DNA from: JBGQAS01 sp963699305
GTDB lineage: Bacteria; Chloroflexota; Anaerolineae; Anaerolineales; Anaerolineaceae
Direction: 5' to 3'
Assembly (NCBI GenBank): GCA_963699305.1
Contig: OY969431.1
Coordinates: forward strand, 1,736,001 to 1,800,000
Length of the DNA: 64,000 bases
Of this stretch, positions 37,323 to 46,439 are shown in pieces. The notes beneath the pieces are model-generated. The model was not told the DNA's origin and made no database searches. It saw only the letters and a program-made list of their open reading frames with translations. Numbering within the stretch: position 1 is the stretch's first letter; every line of letters starts with the position of its first letter. The position numbers were made by a program, and so were the translations under genes.

Positions 37323-37691
37323 ATGCAATATTCAATTCAACACCATGTTTTTGAAAATACGATGGAGGTCACATTAAGGGGAAACCATACCATCCAGCAA
37401 ATTAAAGCAGTCATCGATGAAACGCTTGAAATTTCAAGAAGGATGGACTGTAGAAAATTCCTAGTGGACGCCAGAGAGTCACCTATTTTCGGCGAATGCA
37501 TTAATTTGTACGAATTTGCATCGCAATTACCTCAGATGGGATTTCTTCGCAACGATACCATCGCGATCGTGTTTACCCAGGAGTTCGAAGATCACACCTT
37601 TTTCGAAACAGTTGCATACAACAGGGGGTGGATCAATATTCGAAATTTCGCGTCCGTGGATTATGCCCAACAATGGCTGCAAGGCAGGTAA
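37323..37691 (+). CDS. STAS/SpoIIAA-like protein
   Basis: 122-aa soluble protein of the SpoIIAA-like fold. The pattern is strand (MEVTLRGNHT), helix (IQQIKAVIDETLEIS), strand KFLVDARES, helix, then TIAIVFTQEFEDHTFFETVA. The phosphorylatable Ser of true anti-sigma antagonists is not evident at the start of helix 2. Proteins of this group occur as small stand-alone modules of unknown role. Confidence 0.6.
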   Translation: MQYSIQHHVFENTMEVTLRGNHTIQQIKAVIDETLEISRRMDCRKFLVDARESPIFGECINLYEFASQLPQMGFLRNDTIAIVFTQEFEDHTFFETVAYNRGWINIRNFASVDYAQQWLQGR

Positions 37692-38025
37692 GGTAATAAT
37701 TACCACGGAAAGTTTTACTCATCGCCGCGTAAAGCCTAAATGGGACAATACCAACACCATGGAATCGATATCCAAATAGAATGAGAACCCTGATTCACCT
37801 GATTATTTGTCCGATTTCATTATGGCTAGGTTTGAATGATCTTATAATTAAGTACCACAGTTGAGAAACTGATGAAAAGAGATTAGCAACTACTCCATCA
37901 GAGTTTGGCAAGTGCACCGCAACGAAACAAAATATTTCCCAACGATGAGCCCTAGTGTGACTATCTGGAGAGGGTTTACCAATTGGGAACAGCTTTTTCC
38001 CTTGCGAGAGTTGAGAGGAGAATCT
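37692..38025. other. Intergenic region
   Basis: 334 bp. A TATAAT occurs at 37843-37848, but no matching -35 is seen. No gene or repeat is recognised. Confidence 0.5.
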
Positions 38026-38505
38026 ATGCGGTACAACATGAATGGAAAAATGAAATCACAATATCAAGCCCGCAGCATGGAACTGTTCCGGTCAGGCTTT
38101 TACTGCGCAGAGAGTGTGCTGCAAACCATAGCGGAAAGCCTGGGTATCCACTCAGATTTAATTCCCAAAATTGCCACAGGGTTTTGCAGCGGGATTTCGC
38201 GTACCGGTGGTATGTGCGGTGCGGTCAGTGGGGCAATTATGGGTATCAACCTCGCAGCTGGTAGAAATTCGCCTGCTGAATCAATCGAATTATGTTATTC
38301 CCTTACTCAAAAATTGATCAGCCGTTTTGAAAAGCAACATGGTTCTGTCATTTGCCGCCAATTGATCGGTTGTGACCTTGCTACCGAGGAAGGACAACGG
38401 AATTTCATGGAAAACCACCTCATGGAAAGTTGCCTGCAATATACCAAGGATACAACACGTATTGCGATCTCCCTTATTGCTGATGTGTTTCCTGCAACCC
38501 CGTGA
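38026..38505 (+). CDS. C_GCAxxG_C_C family protein
   Basis: 159-aa protein of the family named for its conserved Cys pattern: FYCAESVL (first Cys), GFCSGISRTGGMCGAVSGAIM (GxCGAxxGA), and HGSVICRQLIGCDL. These Cys probably bind a metal or form a redox site; the biochemical function is unknown. Start at ATG 38026 with GAGGAGA upstream, rather than the longer frame from 37912. Confidence 0.78.
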   Translation: MRYNMNGKMKSQYQARSMELFRSGFYCAESVLQTIAESLGIHSDLIPKIATGFCSGISRTGGMCGAVSGAIMGINLAAGRNSPAESIELCYSLTQKLISRFEKQHGSVICRQLIGCDLATEEGQRNFMENHLMESCLQYTKDTTRIAISLIADVFPATP

Positions 38506-38719
38506 ATACCATGATATTTTATTATGCTAATCCAAAATTAAAACCTTACTGAATTAATCATGCCATCCCAACTTCTTTTACTTTTAACAAGCCAAAAAAA
38601 GTTTATAATCAGTCTGAATACCTTTCCGATAATCCGACCATCGGGATTGAAAGGGGAAAATTCATCATCAACTTGATGCGCTTTTATCGTGATAACCCGC
38701 ATCCGCGAGGAATTGCTGA

Positions 38720-39418
38720 ATGACAGAAAATCGATGTCTGCACTGGGAAGGCTGCGTCAATGTCCGTGATCTCGGCGGTCTGAAGACCCGGGATGGGCGC
38801 ATGACTCGCCGAGGTGCGGTGGTGCGTTCGGACCATCCTGCCAACCTCACCATAGCGGGTTGGTCAGCCCTTACCGCGCACGGCATCCGCACGATCATTT
38901 CGCTGCGCACCCACGGCCAGGTGGAGAATATTCCGGATACCGCGCCGCGCCCAGCTGACCTCACGAGCGTGTGCGTTGAAATCGAAGACATCACGGATAC
39001 CGAGTTCTTACAGAAGTGGGCGATGAGCGACTTGTGGTGCACACCGCTTTATTACCAGGATGCGCTCATGCGCTGGCCGGTGCGCCATGCCGCGGCGATA
39101 TCGACGATCGCTCGCGCACAACCGGGCGGTGTCCTGATCCACTGCAAGCGCGGGGTCGACCGCACCGGGATCATGACGATCTTACTGCTGGCATTGGCCG
39201 GTGTTACGCCGGATGAAATCGTAGCTGACTACGAACTCAGCGTGGACCCCGAACGGGAAGCGCTATTGGCACACGAGCACACGTCCACGCGCGAAGTCAT
39301 CCATGCCGTGCTGGACCTGCTCGACATCGATGCCTATCTCCGTAAAGGTGGACTGAGTCCGGAGGACATGAATGCCATCCATGCACGCCTGCTTGAACCG
39401 CCCGACACAAAGAGGTAG
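38720..39418 (+). CDS. Tyrosine/dual-specificity protein phosphatase
   Basis: 232-aa soluble phosphatase with the P-loop HCKRGVDRTG (nucleophile Cys142, Arg148). The N-terminal NVRDLGGLKTRDGRMTRRG motif is typical of the bacterial tyrosine phosphatase/Siw14-like group acting on phosphotyrosine or phosphoinositide-like substrates. General acid Asp probably lies in the 95-115 loop. It stands 57 bp before the ArsR regulator on the same strand. Confidence 0.85.
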   Translation: MTENRCLHWEGCVNVRDLGGLKTRDGRMTRRGAVVRSDHPANLTIAGWSALTAHGIRTIISLRTHGQVENIPDTAPRPADLTSVCVEIEDITDTEFLQKWAMSDLWCTPLYYQDALMRWPVRHAAAISTIARAQPGGVLIHCKRGVDRTGIMTILLLALAGVTPDEIVADYELSVDPEREALLAHEHTSTREVIHAVLDLLDIDAYLRKGGLSPEDMNAIHARLLEPPDTKR

Positions 39419-39474
39419 ACGACGATTCAACCGGAAAGATACCTATTGGAAATAATAGACTGGAAGAAATAAAT

Positions 39475-39817
39475 ATGGATTATAAAAAGCTTGAGATCGA
39501 AATCGACATGATGCATAACCGAATCTGCCAAGCATTGGCGGCTCCCGACACGCATCCTCCTGCTGTACCGATTGAAAGAAAAACCGCTGTGTGTCAATGA
39601 ACTGGTGGAAGCCATGCAATTACCCCAATCGACCATCTCCCGTCACCTGGGCATGCTGAAAGATAAAAATCTGGTCAAGACGAAACGGGATGGGTCAGCC
39701 ATCTATTACGAACTGGCAGAACCGCGCATCATTACGGTGCTGGATGCCATGCGTGAGATCGTGGCTTCCCAATTAGCCAGCAGCGCTGAAATGTCACGGT
39801 CACTAAAAAGTAAATAA
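39475..39817 (+). CDS. ArsR-family HTH regulator, frame break at 39544-39546
   Basis: Small winged-helix repressor, repaired to 113 aa. After MDYKKLEIEIDMMHNRICQ an extra C at 39544-39546 breaks the frame; the remainder APTRILLLYRLKEKPLC, then QSTISRHLGMLKDKNLVKTKRDG, is the ArsR DNA-binding unit. No CxCxxC metal site is present, so the inducer is unlikely to be arsenic or cadmium by the classical route. The partner gene is unclear. Confidence 0.75.
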
Positions 39818-39867
39818 TTCCGGTTGGACCCCATTCTTCAATACCTTGATCGCGTAAAGGAACCACA

Positions 39868-40362
39868 ATGCAACCCAAGAAAACAGAATCCGTGACTCTT
39901 CTCGATTTCATACTTCAATGCAAGCTTTCAGGGTATGCCAGCGGCGGTGAGAGCCAGGAAAAGACTTTCGACGACGGGTCGCAAGGTTTTGAAACGATAG
40001 GAGATGGCTTTCGGTATGTAGACCGTTACTATGGTTTCAATCCATTCGCAGGGACAGAACATATTTATAGTGCCAATAATTCTTTATTATGGGTCATGAA
40101 CTACTATGGGCTAGTCCTGCCCACATGCTCAGACCCCATGAAGGTATATGCTTTTCTCAGGGAAGCCATGCGATTGGTCTCACCTGATTATCCTTTCAGA
40201 GGCCCGGCATTACTCGAAAAGGGCGACCTGATGTATGAAAACGAGCAGCATGGCACTCTTGACAGCTTTCATGGCACGGAGAACATATTTGAAAACCATG
40301 AGAAAATTTATTTCCTCCACTATCACGGAGGTACATTAACAACGCCATCAAACACACCTTAG
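39868..40362 (+). CDS. DUF5680-type protein
   Basis: 164-aa soluble protein matching the DUF5680 pattern as I know it: KLSGYASGGE, then DGFRYVDRYYGFNPFAGTE, then LLWVMNYYG, then ENIFENHEKIYFLHYHGG. The family has no known biochemical role; in other genomes it is often fused to or near HTH regulators, and here it follows an ArsR gene by 50 bp. Confidence 0.65.
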   Translation: MQPKKTESVTLLDFILQCKLSGYASGGESQEKTFDDGSQGFETIGDGFRYVDRYYGFNPFAGTEHIYSANNSLLWVMNYYGLVLPTCSDPMKVYAFLREAMRLVSPDYPFRGPALLEKGDLMYENEQHGTLDSFHGTENIFENHEKIYFLHYHGGTLTTPSNTP

Positions 40363-40425
40363 TAAAATGCCACAATCATTAATAACATGTAGAAAATCCT
40401 TACAACGAAGAGAAAAGAGAACTGC

Positions 40426-40692
40426 ATGGCAAAACTGATCACACCGGCTGAACGAATCGCACGCGCCCTTGAATTAATTAAAATTCCGCGTGCTTTAGCG
40501 ATTCCCCCGGACCCAGGTTGGCAGGATTATTCGTATGTTTCGCGTGTGAAAGATCTGATGCGCCAGGCAAAAGACCTGATCAAGTTTATTCCGCAAAATG
40601 CGGGGGTCAACCCCGAACAGAAGCAGGATGCCCAGGAATTGCTTCGGGAAATTGAAAAGGTGGAAAAAGAAATACTCGAACGGTTTGTATAA
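40426..40692 (+). CDS. Small helical uncharacterised protein
   Basis: 88-aa soluble, mostly helical protein with a Pro-rich hinge (IPPDPGWQDYSY) between an N-terminal helix and a C-terminal acidic coiled coil (AQELLREIEKVEKEILERF). It converges with the cpaF gene, whose repaired stop lies 19 bp away. No family recognised. Confidence 0.5.
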   Translation: MAKLITPAERIARALELIKIPRALAIPPDPGWQDYSYVSRVKDLMRQAKDLIKFIPQNAGVNPEQKQDAQELLREIEKVEKEILERFV

Positions 40693-40710
40693 ATCTGAAA
40701 ATAGCGCTTC

Positions 40711-42027
40711 TCACTTGCGGTGAGAGGCGACCATTTCAGCAACATTCGCGCCAAACACTTCGGGACCCAGCTTGAACCCGGCGGCTTCCAAACGCTTGGA
40801 AAACAACGGTCGGATGCCGGTCGGTTTAATCTCCCCAGCACTTTCCCATCCGCGTCGACACCCGTTTGGACGAATTTAAAAATATCCGTCAGTGTGATCA
40901 TATCGCCTTCCATGCCAGAAACCTCGGTCACAGCGGTGATCTTGCGTGCGCCATCCGAGAGACGCGATCTGAAAAATGATCAGGTCGATGGCGGAAGCAA
41001 TCTGCTCCCGCACGGATTTCACCGGCAGCCCCATATCGGCCATCATGCACATCGTTTCCAGACGTGAAATGGTTTCCCTGGATGAGTTGGCATGCAGCGT
41101 AGTCAACGAACCATCGTGACCGGTATTCATTGCCTGCAACATGTCCATCGCCTCGGATCCGCGCACCTCACCAATCACGATGCGGTCGGGGCGCATGCGC
41201 AAGGCATTACGAACCAGGTCGCGGATGGTCACGCCCCATTTGCCCTCGGCGTTGGGTGGTTTGGATTCACAACGCACGACATGTTCCTGCTGGAGCTGCA
41301 TTTCGGCAGCGTCTTCGATGGTCACAATGCGTTCGTGCACCGGAATGAAGTTCGAAAGGACATTCAGCAAGGTCGTTTTTCCGGAACCCGTCCCACCTGC
41401 AACGATGATGTTTAATTTTGTCACAACGCAGGCCTCAATGAAGGTTGCCATGATGGGTGTGATGGATCCGTAATTGATCAAGTCCTGGATGGAAAGCCGG
41501 TTCTTGGAGAATTTTCGGATGGTGATGGAAGGTCCATCGATGGCGACGGGCGGGACGATGGCATTGACGCGCGATCCATCCGGAAGACGGGCATCCACTG
41601 TCAGATGATCGGCATCGACGATGCGCCCCAAGGGCTGTATGATATTTTGGATGACCTCCAGGACCTGGTCGTCATGTTCAAAATTGAAATCCGTTTTTTC
41701 AATCTTCCCTTTTCTTTCGACATATATGGCATGCGTGCCATTCACCATGACTTCGGTGATATCCGGATCATCCAGCAACGGCTGCAATATTCCAAATGAC
41801 TGCAACCGTACCAGGACCGCATCCAATAGCTGCTGCCGCGCCTTGTGGTCCAAAGTAACGCTGGCAGCGCTCAAGGTCTTTTCCATCATTGCGGAAACGA
41901 TGCGCTTCCTTTCCGCCATCATGAACGTTTTCCCCTTCAATTCACGTTTCACTTCCTCCAGTAAGTACCCGCGCAGCTTTGTTATTTCCTCCGGGTCGAG
42001 GGTGCGGGATTCCTGATCACCAGCCAT
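40711..42027 (-). CDS. cpaF: CpaF/TadA-type secretion ATPase, two frame breaks
   Basis: Hexameric ATPase of type II/IV secretion and Tad pilus machines. Walker A GGTGSGKTT is at 211-219, Asp box DARLPDGSR near 146, Walker B RIVIGEVRG, His box LTTLHANS. One frame break at 40963-40966 (a lost CG or extra G) and another at 40833-40836 (missing G) hide the C-terminus; repaired it reads ARKITAVTEVSGMEGD, then GEIKPTGIRPLF to the TGA at 40711. About 439 aa. It is preceded by a small gene with 3 bp spacing; no other tad or pil genes are in view. Confidence 0.85.
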
Positions 42028-42030
42028 GTC

Positions 42031-42318
42031 TCAGTCCTCCTTGTTTTCGTCCAACGGAGTAATCCAGATGATCTGCGTAATCTGGATGGCAATAAACGGA
42101 TATTTCGCCATGACCTGGTTTTTGGAGCCCAGAAGTTTTGCATCGGTCACCAACAGGAATTTTTCCGTTTTGTTCAATTCTTCGCTCAAGCGGCTCTCAG
42201 GATGGATATGGAGGGTGCCAGAAAATAAATCCTTGACCGTTTGGATTTGCACCTGCTGCTTAATCTTTTTCATCAACGGGGTAAATATCTTCCCCTTCTC
42301 GTCCGTATTTTCCATTCG
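42031..42318 (-). CDS. Small protein upstream of cpaF
   Basis: 95-aa soluble protein from ATG 42318 (AAAGGTGA upstream). Its stop is 3 bp before the cpaF ATG, so the two are one operon. The C-terminal part ELNKTEKFLLVTDAKLLGS ... FIAIQITQIIWITPLD suggests a small beta-rich domain. Unknown family; it may be an adaptor of the ATPase. Confidence 0.6.
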   Translation of the reverse strand, partial: RMENTDEKGKIFTPLMKKIKQQVQIQTVKDLFSGTLHIHPESRLSEELNKTEKFLLVTDAKLLGSKNQVMAKYPFIAIQITQIIWITPLDENKED

Positions 42319-42599
42319 ATTCACCTTTCATGCGCGGATGTGCTGGTTGTCGATGAAGTCTATTCGTTGATGACCAAAATCCCCATGTGTTTGAATAGTA
42401 ATCTTATTATATGTACTTTTCAAATAATCTGATATTAACTCTTTCCTAATTTATCCCCATGTGGAACGACGGGAGGATAGGACACACAATAATTCGGTTT
42501 GTTATAAATCAAGGATAGTTTAATAGAAGAGAGATTCTCCCCCCAAGGGCATGCTACGCGATCAGAATAACACAGGGAACAGGTAAACCGTTCCTGCCT

Positions 42600-42605
42600 T
42601 ATAAT
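42600..42605 (+). promoter_or_regulatory. -10 box (TATAAT) of radA, leaderless arrangement
   Basis: TATAAT ends 6 bases before the radA ATG, with no Shine-Dalgarno in between. Confidence 0.5.
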
Positions 42606-42611
42606 AATTCA

Positions 42612-44006
42612 ATGCCCAAACTTCACACCCAATTCATCTGCCAGCAGTGCGGCAAGGTTGCCAGCAAGGCCTTCGGGCGCTGTCCGCAGTGCGGTTCGTA
42701 TGCCAGCTTCGTTGAGGAGGTTGTGGAGGAACCCTCTACCACGCCTACATCCGCGGTGCGCGGGCTGACCAGCCAATCGCAACCGCAGCGCCTGAGCGAG
42801 ATCACTGGCGATGCCGAGGAACGCTTGAAAGTGAGCATCGATGAGTTCGCTCGCGTGCTGGGCGGTGGCGTGGTGCCGGGGTCGATCGTCCTTGTCGGCG
42901 GCGACCCGGGCATCGGCAAATCCACGCTGATGCTGCAGATGGCAATGGAATTGGCGGAGCGGGGCATGGTACTGTACGTTTCCGGTGAGGAATCCGAGCG
43001 GCAAATCAAAATGCGCGCCTTGCGGCTGCTGCGGGATGGCAAGGGCAACGAAAAAGCGCTGCCCACCAACCTGCTCTTGGTGACCGAGACCAACCTGGAT
43101 GTCATATTTGAACACGTCAGCCGGGAAAAACCTTACATGTTAATCATCGATTCGATTCAAACCGTCTACCTGCCTGAAATGCGCTCCAGCGCCGGTTCGG
43201 TGGGGCAACTGCGCGAGTGCTCCTCACGCTTGCGTGAGCTGGCAAAGTCGAGCGGTATGGCGGTATTCGTCATCGGGCATGTCACCAAGGAAGGCGTAAT
43301 CGCCGGTCCGCGCGTGCTTGAGCACATCGTGGATACGGTGCTGTACCTGGAGGGTGACCGGTTCCAATCCTACCGGCTGCTGCGCTCGGTGAAGAACCGT
43401 TTCGGCGCCACCGCCGAGGTGGGCGTGTTCGAGATGGGTGAGAACGGGTTGACGGAAGTGACCAATCCCTCCGAGGCATTCCTGGCGGAGCGGCTGGTGA
43501 ACACGCCGGGCAGTGCAGTGGCAGTGACCATGGAAGGCACGCGCCCGCTCCTGGTGGAAGTGCAGGGACTCACCAGTCCCAGCAACCTGGGCAACCCGCG
43601 CCGCACCCCCAACGGGGTGGACTTCAACCGCCTGCTGCTCGTCACAGCGGTGCTCACCCGCCGGCTGGGATTGAAACTCTTCGAGCAGGATGTGTTCGTG
43701 AATGTTATCGGCGGGCTGCGCATCGACGAACCTGCCGCCGACCTAGCGATCGCGGCTGCCATCGCATCCTCAATGAAGGATGTCCCCGTGCGAGCCGAGG
43801 TTGTGCTAATCGGTGAGATCGGGCTTTCGGGCGAACTGCGCTGGGTGAGCCAGATGCAGACCCGGTTGCGCGAAGCATCCAAGTTGGGGTTCAAAACCGC
43901 CATCATCCCGCGCCGGATCCATAAGACGGAAAAGCTGCCGGAAGGGATAAAGATAGAAGAAGCTAGATCTTTACGGGAAGCACTGCAATTGGCGGTGAAA
44001 GAATAA
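42612..44006 (+). CDS. radA: DNA repair protein RadA
   Basis: Branch-migration helicase-like RecA paralogue acting in recombinational repair. C4 zinc finger Cys10/13/24/27, Walker A GGDPGIGKST (about 96-105), the RadA-specific KNRFG motif (about 261-265), and a C-terminal Lon-protease-like domain (AIAAAIASSM, VLIGEIGLSGELR). The length of 464 aa is standard and the frame is intact. Its ATG is 6 bp after a TATAAT box, suggesting a leaderless mRNA. Confidence 0.96.
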   Translation: MPKLHTQFICQQCGKVASKAFGRCPQCGSYASFVEEVVEEPSTTPTSAVRGLTSQSQPQRLSEITGDAEERLKVSIDEFARVLGGGVVPGSIVLVGGDPGIGKSTLMLQMAMELAERGMVLYVSGEESERQIKMRALRLLRDGKGNEKALPTNLLLVTETNLDVIFEHVSREKPYMLIIDSIQTVYLPEMRSSAGSVGQLRECSSRLRELAKSSGMAVFVIGHVTKEGVIAGPRVLEHIVDTVLYLEGDRFQSYRLLRSVKNRFGATAEVGVFEMGENGLTEVTNPSEAFLAERLVNTPGSAVAVTMEGTRPLLVEVQGLTSPSNLGNPRRTPNGVDFNRLLLVTAVLTRRLGLKLFEQDVFVNVIGGLRIDEPAADLAIAAAIASSMKDVPVRAEVVLIGEIGLSGELRWVSQMQTRLREASKLGFKTAIIPRRIHKTEKLPEGIKIEEARSLREALQLAVKE

Positions 44007-44040
44007 TTTAATTTCAAGTCCTATTGAAAAGAAGGTGACC

Positions 44041-44553
44041 ATGCCTGAAAGAAAATCATCCATCCTGACGAAACCCATTTCCCGCACACGCAAGAACCAT
44101 GCGCTGGAACATGCCACCATCAATATCCTGCACCAGCAGGGATACGGCAAGCTTTCCGGCTGGTCGTATCCCGGCGGGTTCTGGGTGCTGGGAAAGGTAC
44201 CAACCGAAACATTGCTCAAGGCAGCGAACGATGCGTTGCTCCGCCTGCAGCAAGGTAACGTCCAGCTCGCCATCCATTCCCACTGCGGCACCAACTACGT
44301 GGCTTCGGGTGTAGTGGCTGGCACCGCTGCCTGGCTTTCGATGCAGGGCAGCAGCCGCGAAGACAACTGGGAACGCCTGCCGCTGGTGATCGCCGTTTCC
44401 ACCCTGGCGTTCATCTTCAGCCGTCCACTGGGACCCTGGCTGCAGCGCAATGTCACCACCCAACCCAGGGTGGGCAGTGCCATGAAGGTCACCGAGATCA
44501 CATTTTACGAGCGCCGCGGACCCGGTCTGCACCGCGTGAAGACCAAAGGTTAA
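44041..44553 (+). CDS. DUF6391-type membrane protein
   Basis: 170-aa protein with an N-terminal RKNHALEHATINILHQ, then a LSGWSYPGGFWVLGKV segment, AIHSHCGTNYV, and two membrane helices (about 88-103 and 118-133). This is the DUF6391 pattern. HALEH at residues 20-24 fits the inverted zincin motif HxxEH, although the family has no known activity. ATG 44041 is chosen over GTG 44035. It lies 3 bp before holA and 34 bp after radA. Confidence 0.7.
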   Translation: MPERKSSILTKPISRTRKNHALEHATINILHQQGYGKLSGWSYPGGFWVLGKVPTETLLKAANDALLRLQQGNVQLAIHSHCGTNYVASGVVAGTAAWLSMQGSSREDNWERLPLVIAVSTLAFIFSRPLGPWLQRNVTTQPRVGSAMKVTEITFYERRGPGLHRVKTKG

Positions 44554-44556
44554 TGC

Positions 44557-45615
44557 ATGACGGATCCGCAGACCACCGGCAAGGTAACCATCCTGCACGG
44601 TGACGATACCCTCGCCATCGAAAAAGCGCTGAGCGAATTGCTCAAAAAAGCCGGGCTTGCAGATGGCAGCATGGACCTCAATTTAACATCCCTGGATGGC
44701 TGCAGTTTTGAAGATGAAGCAATCGCCACCGCAGCCAGCGCCATGCCAATGTTCGGCAGCCAGAGGGTGGTGGTGTTGAAAAACCTCCAGGCACCCGCGA
44801 AAAAAGAACGGGATGCAGAAAAGGATGCGGGGAAAACAAAGGACGCTGAAAAGAAAAAGCATGAACGCTTCCTGAGCCTGATCTCCAACCTGCCTCAAAC
44901 AACCCACCTGGTGATCGTTCTCGACGATGAATTCAAGACCGGAAAAGGCGGTCCGTGGGTGGAACTTGGGAAATTGAAATGGCTGGAGGATTGGGCGCGG
45001 AATGCCAATACCCCGCCTGTCAGTTTCAAGCTGCCCACGCTGCGCGCCATGCCGCAATGGATCGCCGAAGAAACAACCCGCCAGGGAGGAAAGATCACCC
45101 CTGCGGCGGCTTCACAACTGAGCCTGATGTTCGGTAATGCGACCCAGGTACTGGGCCAGGAGATCGGCAAGCTGCTCACATTCGTGGATGGCAAACGCCC
45201 CATTGACGTCAACGACGTGGAGAAGCTGTGCGCATACGGCGGGTTGGGAAATATATTTGAAATGATGGACGCCATCAGTGAAGGCAAACCTGCCTTAGCA
45301 CTGAAACATTACCACCAGCTACTGGAGCAGCAGGATATCCTTTCCATTTTCCCGATGGTCGTACGCCAGTTCCGGCTGCTCATCCTGACGCGCGAGATAT
45401 TGGAAGAGCATGGCAACCTGAACATCATTGCACATGAACTCCGGTTACCCGATTTTGTGGCGGATAAACTGATCCTGCAATCCCGGCGCTTTACGATGGC
45501 GCGCCTGGAAACCATCTACCACCAGCTATTGGAGATGGACTGCACTGCCAAAAACGGCGGTATGGAACTGGAAATTGCCCTGGATGTATTTATTACCGAA
45601 CTTGGGAAAAGTTGA
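44557..45615 (+). CDS. holA: DNA polymerase III subunit delta
   Basis: Delta subunit of the clamp loader, which opens the beta clamp. The 352-aa AAA+-like protein has the three-domain HolA layout: ILHGDDTLAIEKALSELLKKA at the start, FGSQRVVVLKNLQ (core strand), and a C-terminal collar with GNIFEMMDAISEGKPALALKHYHQLL. No functional Walker A, as expected for delta. It starts 3 bp after the DUF6391 gene, so they are co-translated. Intact. Confidence 0.92.
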   Translation: MTDPQTTGKVTILHGDDTLAIEKALSELLKKAGLADGSMDLNLTSLDGCSFEDEAIATAASAMPMFGSQRVVVLKNLQAPAKKERDAEKDAGKTKDAEKKKHERFLSLISNLPQTTHLVIVLDDEFKTGKGGPWVELGKLKWLEDWARNANTPPVSFKLPTLRAMPQWIAEETTRQGGKITPAAASQLSLMFGNATQVLGQEIGKLLTFVDGKRPIDVNDVEKLCAYGGLGNIFEMMDAISEGKPALALKHYHQLLEQQDILSIFPMVVRQFRLLILTREILEEHGNLNIIAHELRLPDFVADKLILQSRRFTMARLETIYHQLLEMDCTAKNGGMELEIALDVFITELGKS

Positions 45616-45659
45616 TTTCAGTCAGTCTTGGTACATACAAAGGTCGCTTTGAAATCCCT

Positions 45660-45683
45660 AAAAACCTGGCTCAACCAACCAGG
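45660..45683 (-). terminator. Weak Rho-independent terminator (leftward)
   Basis: CCTGG/CCAGG stem with a 9-base loop; on the minus strand it is followed by TTTTTA. It would end the ComB-PlsY-like transcript. Confidence 0.45.
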
Positions 45684-45752
45684 CTCTTCAGGATAAGCCA
45701 CCCCGGTAATAGATTTTTACTCACGTTCATCCCAATTTGAGGTTTGTAGAGA

Positions 45753-46439
45753 TCACAACACTACCGGTCTCATCACGAGCAGATCATGTAGCCTCTCCAC
45801 CAGCATGGCAAAATTGAATCTATCCACATCGGTACAATATTCCAGGTCTGATGAAGGAAAATCGGTTTGATCGGCATCCAAAAACTTAATGGCATTCTTT
45901 GATTCCCGCACCCGCCGAACATATGATGCGACATCAGGATTTTCGCCGTTCACAATCCGTTCAATATAATCGGCGCAAGCATTATCTTCATCGCCACGTC
46001 CATCGGGAGTAATTCCCGAACTGATTATTGTCAGCGTTTTTTCGGAACTCTTTTGGATAAATTTTGCTGTTGCCGCTGCACAGCAAAAACTGCCTGCCAG
46101 AATAATATTCGCTCGGACGCTCCGAACGACTCCTTGAGTCCCAGCAGTGGTACGTTGTATGAAATCGCGTTGGATCAAATCTTGCCCCACTAATTCCGTC
46201 GGAGAGTTGCCATAATCAAAACCTGCGATTTTCAATCCTCCAACTTCACCCATGGTCTGAGCTGAAGGGAAGCGATTTTTTAATTGAAACGCTTCTTCAA
46301 CGGATTGAACCAACATGATGCTTTTTACCCCTGCCCCAAAGGCATACGCAGCGGTTGAAAATGCACGGAGAACGTCTATCACCACCACCATGCCCTCGGC
46401 ATTTTCGCAATTATCCAACGACATCCGCAAAAATTTCAT
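45753..46439 (-). CDS. 2-phosphosulfolactate phosphatase-like (ComB family)
   Basis: 228-aa enzyme of the ComB fold; family members remove phosphate from 2-phosphosulfolactate (coenzyme M pathway in archaea), though bacterial members often have no proven substrate. Signatures: VVVIDVLRAFSTAAYAFGAG, MGEVGGLKIAGFDYGNSPTE, and LAGSFCCAAATAKFI. The ATG overlaps the stop of the PlsY-like gene (ATGA), so translation is coupled. An open frame upstream adds 88 codons but lies over the PlsY-like gene in another frame, so it is rejected as the start. Confidence 0.82.
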   Translation of the reverse strand: MKFLRMSLDNCENAEGMVVVIDVLRAFSTAAYAFGAGVKSIMLVQSVEEAFQLKNRFPSAQTMGEVGGLKIAGFDYGNSPTELVGQDLIQRDFIQRTTAGTQGVVRSVRANIILAGSFCCAAATAKFIQKSSEKTLTIISSGITPDGRGDEDNACADYIERIVNGENPDVASYVRRVRESKNAIKFLDADQTDFPSSDLEYCTDVDRFNFAMLVERLHDLLVMRPVVL

